Shown here: in pieces, positions 1-7,151 of the stretch
Position numbering within the stretch: the first letter of the stretch is position 1
Layout of the letters: each line of letters opens with the position of its first letter
Source of the DNA: Lachnospiraceae bacterium C10
Lineage (GTDB): Bacteria > Bacillota > Clostridia > Lachnospirales > Lachnospiraceae
Reading direction: 5' to 3'
Assembly: GCA_900100095.1 (NCBI GenBank)
Contig: FMTN01000027.1
Span: 1 to 41,124 of the forward strand
Length of the DNA stretch: 41,124 nucleotides
Program-made: the position numbers and the translations under genes
The notes under the pieces: generated by a model
Told to the model about the DNA's origin: nothing
The model's database searches: none
Seen by the model: only the letters and a program-made list of their open reading frames with translations

Positions 1-269
1 TCCATACTGTCCGCATAATACTGCAGTCCGCGAAGCGGCATGTTGGGATTGATGGTGCTCTGGTGCTCCAGCATCAGAAGGCGCATCTCCACCAGTAGGG
101 CGACATCATTTTTGCGGTTCATAAAGACAGCATCCTTTAAGGTGGCGATTTCCAGTTCGGCCGGATCGCTGTATTCTGTTCCCATCAGCGCATTAAAAAT
201 CGATAACCCCCGTTTCGCATCGGAAAACAAATCTGCAAATAAGCTGCTTTTATATTCTCTGTTTAACAT
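1..269 (-). CDS. Rpn-family recombination-promoting nuclease / PD-(D/E)XK transposase-like protein (3' end cut by window edge)
   Basis: The minus-strand frame starts with ATG at 267-269 behind a GGAGGG ribosome site and stays open to position 1, so about 89 N-terminal residues are visible. The stretch near residues 58-84 (a DVALLVEMRLLMLEHQST-like core followed by NPNMPLR) matches the N-terminal nuclease core of the Rpn / PDDEXK_2 family, where the usual form is a hydrophobic strand, then EHQS, then NPxMPLR. Known Rpn proteins are DNA endonucleases of about 280-330 residues that promote RecA-independent recombination; many Lachnospiraceae carry several copies. The C-terminal half lies outside the window, so intactness cannot be judged. 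Confidence in the family is good; its activity here is inference. Confidence 0.75.
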   Translation of the reverse strand, partial: MLNREYKSSLFADLFSDAKRGLSIFNALMGTEYSDPAELEIATLKDAVFMNRKNDVALLVEMRLLMLEHQSTINPNMPLRGLQYYADSM

Positions 270-444
270 AACCCTCCCATTTTCAGCTTTATTCGGTTGA
301 CTTTACCTTCTGTTTCCATGGAAATTTCACCGATCAGTGTGAAATACTCGCTCGCGAATCCGTGTAATTCCGTGTGTTACCTCGCTGAGCGTTTCATTCC
401 GCCAAAACGTCCGACGGAATAAAGAACTTATATAAGATGAGAGC

Positions 445-453
445 ATTATAGCA
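445..453 (-). promoter_or_regulatory. Extended -10 promoter for the Rpn-family gene
   Basis: Read on the minus strand, TGC-TATAAT is an extended -10 box with a perfect hexamer. No convincing -35 lies 17 bases upstream, as is common for extended -10 promoters. It would leave a leader of about 170 bases before the ATG at 269. That leader holds a small inverted repeat (ATTCCG and CGGAAT near 397-421). Confidence 0.45.
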
Positions 454-519
454 TGGTTTTAAGCGGGCAATTCTTAAATCTTTCTAAAGAATGTCTAAAC
501 AGTTTATAAACTTGCAGAT

Positions 520-660
520 GGGACCTTGGCGCGCAAAATCGAGTAGGATGGCTCCTACTCGATTTCAACTCTGTTTCACACCTCAAGGCAAAGCCTTTCG
601 GTGTTCTACAGTCGCCTAAGTCCCCCTCGCAAGCGAGCTTGCGGATGGGACTTAGGCTCG
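520..660. repeat. Hairpin-rich intergenic repeat element or structured RNA
   Basis: Three hairpins lie in a row: a perfect 13-bp stem with a TGGC loop (536-565), an ACACC/GGTGT plus AAGGC/GCCTT stem with a symmetric TC/TC internal loop (578-604), and a perfect 11-bp stem GCCTAAGTCCC/GGGACTTAGGC (614-657) enclosing a smaller CGCAAG/CTTGCG stem. Two imperfect direct copies of a GATGGGAC-TTGGC-like sequence occur near 517-531 and 644-657. A short open frame on the minus strand (446-691) runs through all of it and is probably a by-product of the palindromes. It could be a multicopy palindromic element or a small RNA; the sequence alone does not decide. Confidence 0.5.
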
Positions 661-667
661 TTGTTCT

Positions 668-706
668 ACAAAAAACAGCGTGGCAGTGCACTTACTGCTA
701 CGCTGT
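668..706 (-). terminator. Rho-independent terminator of the HD-GYP gene
   Basis: On the minus strand a 13-bp stem (ACAGCGTAGCAGT paired with ACTGCCACGCTGT, one wobble, AAGTGC loop) is followed directly by six T. It lies 28 bases past the stop of the HD-GYP gene. Confidence 0.85.
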
Positions 707-733
707 CTCTCATCTCTCAAAATCTGCCGGGGG

Positions 734-1816
734 CTATCCCGCCACACCGCTATTAGATAATCCATACCCAAGGGGTTCGAGTCCATCCCCTTCATGAAAT
801 ACACAATCTGCCGCTACGATTGTAAGATTATAACAGCTTGGATCGTCTGCCAGATCAAGCTGCTCCTTACTTCCAAGAACGACAACCACAGGACGGAGGG
901 CCATATCCTGACGGTTCTGCACAACTCTTGCCTTCCGACCGTCCGATAAGGTTACGGTTGTTCCTACCGGATAGACTACAACATATCGAAGAAAACTATA
1001 AATCACTTCGATATCAAACATAATACCTGCATTTCCCATAAGGTATTCGATTACCTCAAGAGGATTAAAGGGCTGCTTATAGGAGCGCTTCTGAATCATT
1101 GCGTCATATACATCCGCCACATGAATGATTCTCGCATATAAAGGGATCTCCTTCCCCTTCGCTCCCGTGGGATAGCCGCTTCCATCATAATTTTCATGAT
1201 GCATTAAGATGGATTTACGGATCTCATCGTTCACAGCATCCACATGGCAGAGCATGGTCGCTCCAATCTCGGAATGGGTTCGCATCAGCGTCATCTCCTC
1301 CGGGGTAAGCTTTCCCGGTTTGTTTAAAATCTCATCCGGAATCGCCATCTTGCCAATATCATGAAGCATCGCTGTTGTAGCAAGCTCCTTCAATTGGAAA
1401 TCGGAAAGCCCCATTCCCACGCCACAGACCGTGGCCACCATCGCAACATTGACCGAATGCTCATATATATCATGATTATTCTCTTTCAACTGAGCCATAT
1501 CCAGAAGCTGATCCTCCATATGCAAAATGGATTCCACAATGGATGTGGCAAAAAAGATGACCTGGTCAATGTTCAGAGCATGCATCGCCTTCACGGCTCT
1601 CGCACGACGTGCCTCTCCAAACACCTGCTTTAAATTCTCAAATTCGGAATATTCATCGTAAACATATAGCCCCGGATATTTCTGTTTCCTAAGCTGAAAT
1701 ATAATTGGTAATGTCAATACATGATTCGCTGCCAAAAGACATACACCGCGTTGATCGTAAATGCTCTTTAAGGAAACCATTCCAGGGAGCAGCTGATCGG
1801 AACGAACATACTTCAT
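734..1816 (-). CDS. HD-GYP domain protein, putative cyclic-di-GMP phosphodiesterase
   Basis: About 360 residues. The N-terminal 110 residues are an uncharacterised region often found in front of HD-GYP domains of Clostridia. The HD-GYP domain spans roughly 115-280, with the EHS helix, metal-binding HDIGK near 152-156, a second His pair and the NYDGSGYP signature near 206-216, and HVADVYDA near 232-239. All hallmark residues are present, so it is probably an active phosphodiesterase. There is no receiver domain and no membrane segment. The ATG at 1814-1816 is preferred because AGGGG ends 5 bases upstream of it; an in-frame GTG two codons earlier overlaps that ribosome site. The gene is monocistronic, with its own terminator and a likely extended -10 promoter. 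Confidence 0.88.
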   Translation of the reverse strand: MKYVRSDQLLPGMVSLKSIYDQRGVCLLAANHVLTLPIIFQLRKQKYPGLYVYDEYSEFENLKQVFGEARRARAVKAMHALNIDQVIFFATSIVESILHMEDQLLDMAQLKENNHDIYEHSVNVAMVATVCGVGMGLSDFQLKELATTAMLHDIGKMAIPDEILNKPGKLTPEEMTLMRTHSEIGATMLCHVDAVNDEIRKSILMHHENYDGSGYPTGAKGKEIPLYARIIHVADVYDAMIQKRSYKQPFNPLEVIEYLMGNAGIMFDIEVIYSFLRYVVVYPVGTTVTLSDGRKARVVQNRQDMALRPVVVVLGSKEQLDLADDPSCYNLTIVAADCVFHEGDGLEPLGYGLSNSGVAG

Positions 1817-1883
1817 ACTCACCCCTAACTATGCATAAATGCTGCTATGCAATCTGATTGACAATAGTTCCCCTCCAAGAAAA

Positions 1884-1892
1884 AGTATAGCA
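1884..1892 (-). promoter_or_regulatory. Extended -10 promoter of the HD-GYP gene
   Basis: TGC-TATACT on the minus strand, 68 bases upstream of the chosen start. No clear -35 is visible. Confidence 0.4.
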
Positions 1893-1978
1893 TGGCGTTT
1901 TTTATAAAGCTACGAAAACGGTTTACTTTCGTTATTTTTGGCACTTTGCCTTAGAAACTTTTCGCCCGGGTACTATAA

Positions 1979-2029
1979 CTAAAGAAAGAGCACCTTCCAG
2001 CATATAATCCGCTGGAAAAGGCGCTCTTT
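1979..2029 (-). terminator. Terminator of the acylphosphatase gene
   Basis: The arms AAAGAGC and GCTCTTT with inner TTCCAGC and GCTGGAA form one long, slightly bulged hairpin; on the minus strand it is followed by CTTTCTTTAG. It lies about 30 bases downstream of the acylphosphatase stop. Confidence 0.65.
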
Positions 2030-2058
2030 ACAGTGTTTGTACGAATCCACGACGAAAC

Positions 2059-2388
2059 TTACCATATCCCCCAAAAGTCTCCCAGTGACTCCTTGATTTC
2101 AAAATCCCTGTCATTGGGATCGATCGGCAGGCTCTTTACATCCATATGATCGATCCGTAAAAAACGGCCGGTGGTAAGTTTCTCCACCACATGATCAATC
2201 TGTTCCTGACTTCCCTGAATCTCCATCAGTACCGTGCCGTCGCATTCATTCCGAACCCAGCCCACCGCTCCGGCTTCCTTCGCTGCCATCTGGCTGCGAT
2301 AACGAAAACCAACGCCCTGAACGATCCCGTGAAAACGGATTTGTTGTCTGATGCAATTATCCCTTGATCCACCCATAGCAGTCCCCAC
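2059..2388 (-). CDS. acyP: Acylphosphatase
   Basis: 109 residues from a GTG start (2386-2388) that has AGGAGG 5 bases upstream. The signature GIVQGVGFRYR is at 21-31, with the catalytic Arg at 29, and the second catalytic residue, Asn, is in the GWVRN motif near 47. The family (90-100 residues) hydrolyses the carboxyl-phosphate bond of acyl phosphates such as acetyl phosphate or 1,3-bisphosphoglycerate. The first 14 residues exceed the usual length; an internal ATG at codon 5 is possible but has a poorer ribosome site. It is a single-gene unit, transcribed divergently from the antiporter. Confidence 0.92.
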   Translation of the reverse strand: MGTAMGGSRDNCIRQQIRFHGIVQGVGFRYRSQMAAKEAGAVGWVRNECDGTVLMEIQGSQEQIDHVVEKLTTGRFLRIDHMDVKSLPIDPNDRDFEIKESLGDFWGIW

Positions 2389-2414
2389 CTTTTCCTCCTA
2401 TTTTGTACGGTTTA

Positions 2415-2423
2415 ATTGTAGCA
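2415..2423 (-). promoter_or_regulatory. Extended -10 promoter of acyP
   Basis: TGC-TACAAT on the minus strand, about 27 bases upstream of the GTG start, giving a short leader that contains the AGGAGG site. Confidence 0.45.
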
Positions 2424-2441
2424 CAAATCATCGGATACCAT

Positions 2442-2470
2442 TTGCTTTTTTCTACTTTTCAAATTACAAT
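2442..2470 (+). promoter_or_regulatory. Promoter of the antiporter / kinase-like operon
   Basis: TTGCTT and TACAAT are separated by exactly 17 bases on the plus strand, in the gap between divergent genes and about 55 bases upstream of the antiporter start. Confidence 0.5.
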
Positions 2471-2525
2471 AACATTTTGGAACACACTTTACGTTAGTAC
2501 GAAATGTAGATATGGAGGTTGTTAC

Positions 2526-3875
2526 ATGTCTATCCCTGTATGGCTTTGTATTCCCTTCGCAGGAATGCTGTTAAGTATTGCACTCGGTCCCATTCTGGCA
2601 GAAGAATGGTGGGAAAAGAACAAGCAGTACCCTGTGGCTGTCTGGTCCCTTCTCACCATCGTGTTGTTTGCTGTTGTATTCGGCATTCCGGAATCAGCAG
2701 AAGTAACCCTCGAATGTATCTTTAACGATTATCTGACCTTTATCATCCTGTTATTCGGACTCTTCTGTGTATCCGGTAATATTTCTTTCAAGGGTGATCT
2801 GGCCGGATCTCCGCATGTCAACATGTTCCTTCTGGCTACCGGTACCATCCTATCCAGCCTGATCGGAACCACTGGTTCCTCCATGCTGATGGTCCGCCCG
2901 GTTCTGAAAATGAACGCGTGGAGAACCAGAAAGAGCCACCTGATGATCTTCTTCATCTTCATGGTATCCAATCTGGGCGGCATTTTGACCCCAATCGGAG
3001 ATCCACCTCTTCTGATGGGCTTTATGAGAGGTGTCCCGTTCCAGTGGTCTTTATCCCTGTTCCCGATGATGCTTTTGAACATGGCCATTCTCCTGACGAT
3101 CTTCTATTTTTTAGATCGTAAATTCTACCGCATGGACGTTGCGGAAGGACGTATGCCGGATATCAGCAAACCGGGTACCACCTTAACACTTTCCGGTAAG
3201 CACAACATCCTGTTCTTACTTATGATTGTTGCAGCTGTTGTATTAAGCGGTCTTCTGCCATCCCTTCCGGCGTTCCAGAATGCGGACGGAACCGTAAAAG
3301 GCATTCATATATTTGGAGAAGTCACCTTCGGGTATCCTTCCCTTATCGAATGCATCATTATTTTACTGGCTGCCTGGTTATCCTTTAAGACAACACCAGA
3401 AAAGATCCGTCGTAAGAACCACTTTACCTGGGGCGCTATTGAGGAGGTTGCCATCCTTTTCATCGGTATCTTTATTACCATGCAGCCGGCGCTTCTTCTT
3501 TTAAAAGAGGTTGGACCAAAGCTCGGACTGAACACACCATCCCAGCTCTTCTGGGTAACGGGTGCCCTTTCCTCCTTCCTCGATAACACACCAACCTATC
3601 TGGTGTTCCTGACTACGACCGGAACCCTTGGCGCTACTGCCGGTATTTCTACCGCTGTGGGTACCATACCGGTCAAGATGCTTGAGGCCATTTCCTGCGG
3701 TGCTGTCTTCATGGGAGCGAACACCTACATCGGAAACGCACCGAACTTCATGGTCAAGACCCTTTCCGACGAAAACGGTGTCAAAATGCCATCCTTTTTT
3801 GGTTATATGAAATGGTCCCTTGCCATCCTGATTCCTACGTTCATAATCGACATGATTGTCTTCTTTCTTTTTTAA
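2526..3875 (+). CDS. ArsB/NhaD-type sodium:proton antiporter family membrane protein
   Basis: 449 residues with at least ten strongly hydrophobic segments across the whole length. The motif SNLGGILTPIGDPP near residues 147-160 and the later NTPTYL and NAPN motifs are those of the ion transporter superfamily that contains NhaD and ArsB (COG1055). The expected role is Na+(Li+)/H+ exchange at the inner membrane, but substrates vary in this superfamily. The open frame extends upstream to 2403; the start at 2526 is chosen because GGAGG lies 7 bases upstream and the protein then begins directly with its first membrane segment. It is followed after 15 bases by the kinase-like gene, so the two are almost certainly cotranscribed. 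Confidence 0.8.
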   Translation: MSIPVWLCIPFAGMLLSIALGPILAEEWWEKNKQYPVAVWSLLTIVLFAVVFGIPESAEVTLECIFNDYLTFIILLFGLFCVSGNISFKGDLAGSPHVNMFLLATGTILSSLIGTTGSSMLMVRPVLKMNAWRTRKSHLMIFFIFMVSNLGGILTPIGDPPLLMGFMRGVPFQWSLSLFPMMLLNMAILLTIFYFLDRKFYRMDVAEGRMPDISKPGTTLTLSGKHNILFLLMIVAAVVLSGLLPSLPAFQNADGTVKGIHIFGEVTFGYPSLIECIIILLAAWLSFKTTPEKIRRKNHFTWGAIEEVAILFIGIFITMQPALLLLKEVGPKLGLNTPSQLFWVTGALSSFLDNTPTYLVFLTTTGTLGATAGISTAVGTIPVKMLEAISCGAVFMGANTYIGNAPNFMVKTLSDENGVKMPSFFGYMKWSLAILIPTFIIDMIVFFLF

Positions 3876-3890
3876 GGGGAGGTGTATAGC

Positions 3891-4985
3891 ATGAGTCATT
3901 CTGAAAAACCAAATACAAACGAATCCACCAACCTGCGTTCCTCTGAAGAGCAACGAAAGAACCTGGCAAATCGTATCTATAACCTGGATCAGATTACCTA
4001 TGATTCCATCGGTTCCAACCTTGGCCGCGTCTTTCCAAGCGATAAGGAGACCAGCATTGTTAAGATTGCCCACTATCTGAAATACACGGACCTTGAACAT
4101 ATCGTTCAGTCCGAAATGGCCTTAATCTACAACATGATTAACACCATTAAGAATGCGGCTCTTCGTTATGACCTTCTCAAGGAATATGATTCCATTATGG
4201 ACGAGATGAAATCCATCACCCGTTCTTTTGAAAGTTATGAAATTATTTCCGATCATAGAGACGGTATGTCCAAGCTGGTCAAAGAAATGCGTGTGAAGGA
4301 ACATATCCCAATGATCATCTGTATCAGCCGTACCTATGGAAGCGGCGGTTCTCAGATTGGTATGGAGCTTGCCGACGCACTTCAGATTAATTACTATAAC
4401 GCTGAAATTTTCAAGACGGTTCTTGCCCGCCTGGAGGCTGAGCAGGATCATTTGCAGGATGAAACCTTCTACATGCCATCGGATGGAGGAAAGGCTGCGG
4501 CCGGTCCGGCTGTTCCATACGAGGCAGAGAAGAAGTCCCTGCGCACACGAATTCAGAAGATTTTCCGTTACCACGGTCTTCCGACCCGTGACGCGGTCTT
4601 TTTCAACCAGAGCAATCTGATTCTTGAAAAAGCCAGAAGCGGCGAATCTTTTGTCATCGTCGGTCGATGTGCGGATGCCATCTTAGAGAACAACGGTATT
4701 CCACATATCAGTTTTTATATCACAGCGCCGTTTGAGAAGCGTATGCACCGTATTATGGACATCAACCACCTCTCTGCAAAAGACGCTGCCAAGCAGATCC
4801 GTAAAATTGATCAGGGACACGAAGCCTACTACAAGTACTTCACCAGTCGCCGCTGGGGTCGTGCAAGTAACTATGACATCTGCTTTAACTCAGCCATCTA
4901 TGGATTGGAAGGTTCCAAAGATTTCATCCTTAGAATCCTAAAGTCCAACGGAATCATTGATGATTCCGATATCAAGAAAATATAG
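3891..4985 (+). CDS. Cytidylate-kinase-like family protein with an N-terminal helical domain
   Basis: 364 residues. Residues 1-135 are charged and helical and match nothing I recognise. From about 140 a P-loop kinase fold of the Cytidylate_kin_2 type begins: ISRTYGSGGSQIG (145-157) replaces a classical Walker A, then come VIVGRCAD (255-262), an ITAPFEKRM lid-like segment and a C-terminal YFTSRRWGRASNYD region typical of this family. True nucleotide kinase activity is unproven for it. The start is the ATG at 3891 with GGGGAGG 8 bases upstream; an in-frame GTG at 3882 overlaps that ribosome site. Cotranscription with the antiporter suggests a regulatory or energy-sensing partner role, which is inference. 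Confidence 0.75.
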   Translation: MSHSEKPNTNESTNLRSSEEQRKNLANRIYNLDQITYDSIGSNLGRVFPSDKETSIVKIAHYLKYTDLEHIVQSEMALIYNMINTIKNAALRYDLLKEYDSIMDEMKSITRSFESYEIISDHRDGMSKLVKEMRVKEHIPMIICISRTYGSGGSQIGMELADALQINYYNAEIFKTVLARLEAEQDHLQDETFYMPSDGGKAAAGPAVPYEAEKKSLRTRIQKIFRYHGLPTRDAVFFNQSNLILEKARSGESFVIVGRCADAILENNGIPHISFYITAPFEKRMHRIMDINHLSAKDAAKQIRKIDQGHEAYYKYFTSRRWGRASNYDICFNSAIYGLEGSKDFILRILKSNGIIDDSDIKKI

Positions 4986-5074
4986 GAAATGACAAGCCGG
5001 TAGAATTTACTACAGCTATACAAGTCGTAAAGATTAACGGTAAATATGTCGTAGCATCTTTATTTGAGGTCTAA
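4985..5074 (+). pseudogene. Possible orphan C-terminal coding remnant
   Basis: Immediately after the kinase-like stop, in another frame, 27 codons from 4991 read as protein-like sequence (DKPVEFTTAIQVVKINGKYV then VASLFEV) and end with TAA at 5072. The frame has no start codon or ribosome site and is closed upstream at 4961. The alternating hydrophobic pattern looks like the last two beta-strands of a real protein, so this may be the eroded tail of a lost gene. I do not recognise the family, and chance is not excluded at this length. Confidence 0.3.
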
Positions 5075-5082
5075 AACAGTAG

Positions 5083-5114
5083 GGGCTGTGAAAAACGATC
5101 GTTTTTCACAGCCC
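5083..5114. terminator. Bidirectional terminator between convergent operons
   Basis: A perfect 32-base palindrome (two 16-base halves; GGGCTGTGAAAAACG arm, centre GATC) lies between the plus-strand kinase-like gene and the minus-strand sugar-binding-protein operon. The A/T-rich inner arms and flanking T-rich sequence on both sides suit both directions. Confidence 0.75.
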
Positions 5115-5119
5115 TCTTC

Positions 5120-6181
5120 TTATTTAGAGAAATTTTTCAAATGCACCCGCTTGACGGCTTCCTCGCCGTCCACCTTTTGATATGGAAGCAGAAGATATTT
5201 CCGGTCATGGAAGGAAAAGTTCTTAAGCGTTTCATTTCGATAGAGTGCCATGGATAAAAGTGCCATCTGCTGTGCCTGGCCTTCTTTGTCATTATATACC
5301 GTCCCTTGTAACTCACCAGATGCCACTGCCTTTAGCCCGTCCTTTAGTCCATCGATACCGTAGATCTTCGGATAATCCTTCTTCTCCAGTCCGCTTTGTT
5401 CATACGCCTCTCTTGCCCCAAGAGCCATCGCATCATTGTTCGCCAATACCAGTTCAATCTGTGCATGGTGTTGCCGGATGAGCTGACTCATTTTATTTCT
5501 GGCCTGATCCTTACTCCAATCGGCAATTTCGTATCGTATTTTATCCAGTTTCACGCCTTTCGCTGTCAGCGTTCCAACCGCCTCATCGGTTCGAAGGATG
5601 GCATCCTGATGACCGGTTTCCCCTTCCAGCACAACGTACTGAATTCTGCCATCCCGGTTACGATCTGCCTTCGCATCCGATTGAATATCCCCGGCTGCCA
5701 ACTCTCCCTGCATGATTCCCGAAGCTGCGGCATCGCCTCCGACATAATAGAGTTTCTCCCACTGCATCAGATCCTCCCGCACCAGTTCTCGATTGAAAAA
5801 GATGACCGGAATGTTATTTTTTCTCGCCATATTGATAATTTTCGTCGGTGCCGTACGATCAACGAGATCGACACACAGAATATCACAACCGGCATCGATC
5901 ATCTCTTCTACGACCTTATCCTGTATTGCCTGCTTCCCTGCTCCGTTTTTAACAGTAACGACAATATGAAGCCCATAGGATTTCTCCATTTTTTCAAAAT
6001 CCCCGCGAAGGCAGTCCGTTAGTGCATTGATATAATCATCCTGCTCAATGTACTTTACCACCCCGACACGCAAGGTTTTTTTGTTATGCACCTCTTCCTC
6101 TCCGCTGCAGCCTGCTGCCAGAAAGGTAAACACAAATACCGCCAGCATCATTATGCTGATTCTTTTATATAACTTTTTCAT
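5120..6181 (-). CDS. Galactose/glucose-type substrate-binding lipoprotein (normal topology), sensor-operon member
   Basis: About 353 residues. A basic N terminus, a hydrophobic stretch and a lipobox-like LAAGC precede the mature protein. The mature part follows E. coli MglB in normal order: GVVKYIEQDDY strand 1, CDILCVDLVDRTAP, IPVIFFNREL, the Ca-loop-like DRNRDGRIQYV, GETGHQDAILRT, ANNDAMALGA and YGIDGL. It is the last gene of the operon response regulator, kinase, binding protein, binding protein, with no transporter gene in the same unit. It therefore probably feeds sugar occupancy to the kinase rather than, or as well as, the importer (inference). ATG 6181 has GGAG 8 bases upstream; ATG 6187, overlapping the preceding stop, is the alternative. 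Confidence 0.85.
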   Translation of the reverse strand: MKKLYKRISIMMLAVFVFTFLAAGCSGEEEVHNKKTLRVGVVKYIEQDDYINALTDCLRGDFEKMEKSYGLHIVVTVKNGAGKQAIQDKVVEEMIDAGCDILCVDLVDRTAPTKIINMARKNNIPVIFFNRELVREDLMQWEKLYYVGGDAAASGIMQGELAAGDIQSDAKADRNRDGRIQYVVLEGETGHQDAILRTDEAVGTLTAKGVKLDKIRYEIADWSKDQARNKMSQLIRQHHAQIELVLANNDAMALGAREAYEQSGLEKKDYPKIYGIDGLKDGLKAVASGELQGTVYNDKEGQAQQMALLSMALYRNETLKNFSFHDRKYLLLPYQKVDGEEAVKRVHLKNFSK

Positions 6182-6183
6182 CC

Positions 6184-7149
6184 TCATCGCTCCATGGTTG
6201 CCAGGAAGGTTTGATATTTCTCAGAAAAAAGCTCATTCTTCTTCGGAGATATAATTTCGATCGATTGATCCTTCAACGCCTTCTTCGAACCGGACAAATA
6301 CTGTGCCATGGCTGTAACACTACGGTATCCCATATCATACAGATCTGCTGTGACAAGACCGGCTATACTTTCATTTTCCAGACTGTAAACGGTTTTAATA
6401 CTCGCACCAATCCCATAGACAACAGCTCCATGTACATCATGGGCTGCCGCAGCATCCGCCATCTCTTCCAGAGACTCGGTGTCCAGCACTGCAATGGCTG
6501 AGACTCCCGACCGGCTTCGCACTGCATCCGATATTCCCGTATCATCCTCCCGATAGAGTGTCCAGGCAATCTTGCCCCCGGCTTTTTCCAACACACGTTG
6601 CAGCCCCTTCTGCCTTTGCATCATCACCTTCGGAGAGGACGCGGCACAGACAACACCGACACGACGGCCTTCCAATTTACCATTGTAGCCTTCTACAATG
6701 CACTCCCCCAGCTTCTCCCCCAGCTTCTCATTATCGGGGGCAATCAGGGGATAGGTTTTCTTCATCGGGGGATCCGTCAGCCGGCAAAAATTCAGAAGAA
6801 TCGGCTCGTGAAAGGAATCCAGGATCACTTGTCCTCCACTGCCCTGTGCCTGTTGTAAAATAAAACCGCTGACACCTTTGCTCTCCTGCTCCTCCATCAG
6901 TTCTTTTTCTTCTTCCGGATTCAATCCCTTATCGGTATTGCAGATCACCAGATGAAGATTGTTCGCCTTCGCTGCATCTTTCAGACCTTTCACATAGGAA
7001 TCCCACTTACTGTTACCGGAATCCTCCACAATGACCGCCACTTTCCTCTGGGGTATCTCATCTGTTGAAATCTTCACCGCCATGGTAGCAGTGAAAATGG
7101 CGAGTATCAATTCCACCGTAATAAAGATTGCTCTGCTCGGTTTCTCCAT
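6184..7149 (-). CDS. Membrane-anchored periplasmic-binding-protein-like sugar sensor
   Basis: 321 residues. One uncleaved-looking membrane segment (about 7-27) is followed by a PBP type I fold: KVAVIVEDSGNSKWDSYVKG, a second strand ending in ICNTDKG, GFILQQAQG, APDNEKLGEKLGE, GRRVGVVCA, and a C-terminal lobe with VYGIGASIKT and ADLYDMGYRSV. It is more divergent than its neighbour and lacks the Ca loop. It starts 2 bases after the kinase stop and its own stop overlaps the next possible start. The arrangement resembles the XylFII-LytS-YesN type of system, in which an anchored binding protein presents sugar to a histidine kinase; a direct contact here is inference. Confidence 0.78.
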   Translation of the reverse strand: MEKPSRAIFITVELILAIFTATMAVKISTDEIPQRKVAVIVEDSGNSKWDSYVKGLKDAAKANNLHLVICNTDKGLNPEEEKELMEEQESKGVSGFILQQAQGSGGQVILDSFHEPILLNFCRLTDPPMKKTYPLIAPDNEKLGEKLGECIVEGYNGKLEGRRVGVVCAASSPKVMMQRQKGLQRVLEKAGGKIAWTLYREDDTGISDAVRSRSGVSAIAVLDTESLEEMADAAAAHDVHGAVVYGIGASIKTVYSLENESIAGLVTADLYDMGYRSVTAMAQYLSGSKKALKDQSIEIISPKKNELFSEKYQTFLATMER

Positions 7150-7151
7150 CC

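Noticed and set aside
446-691. Open frame of 81 codons on the minus strand
   Set aside because: It runs through three palindromic hairpins and a terminator, has no ribosome site, and its Cys/Arg-rich composition looks non-coding.
2403-2525. Upstream extension of the antiporter frame
   Set aside because: It overlaps the divergent promoter region and lacks a ribosome site; the ATG at 2526 has an ideal one.
4983-5074. Kinase-like gene broken by a frameshift near its end
   Set aside because: The kinase-like protein already ends in a natural-looking tail, and the downstream frame is closed at 4961, so a simple frameshift does not join them well.
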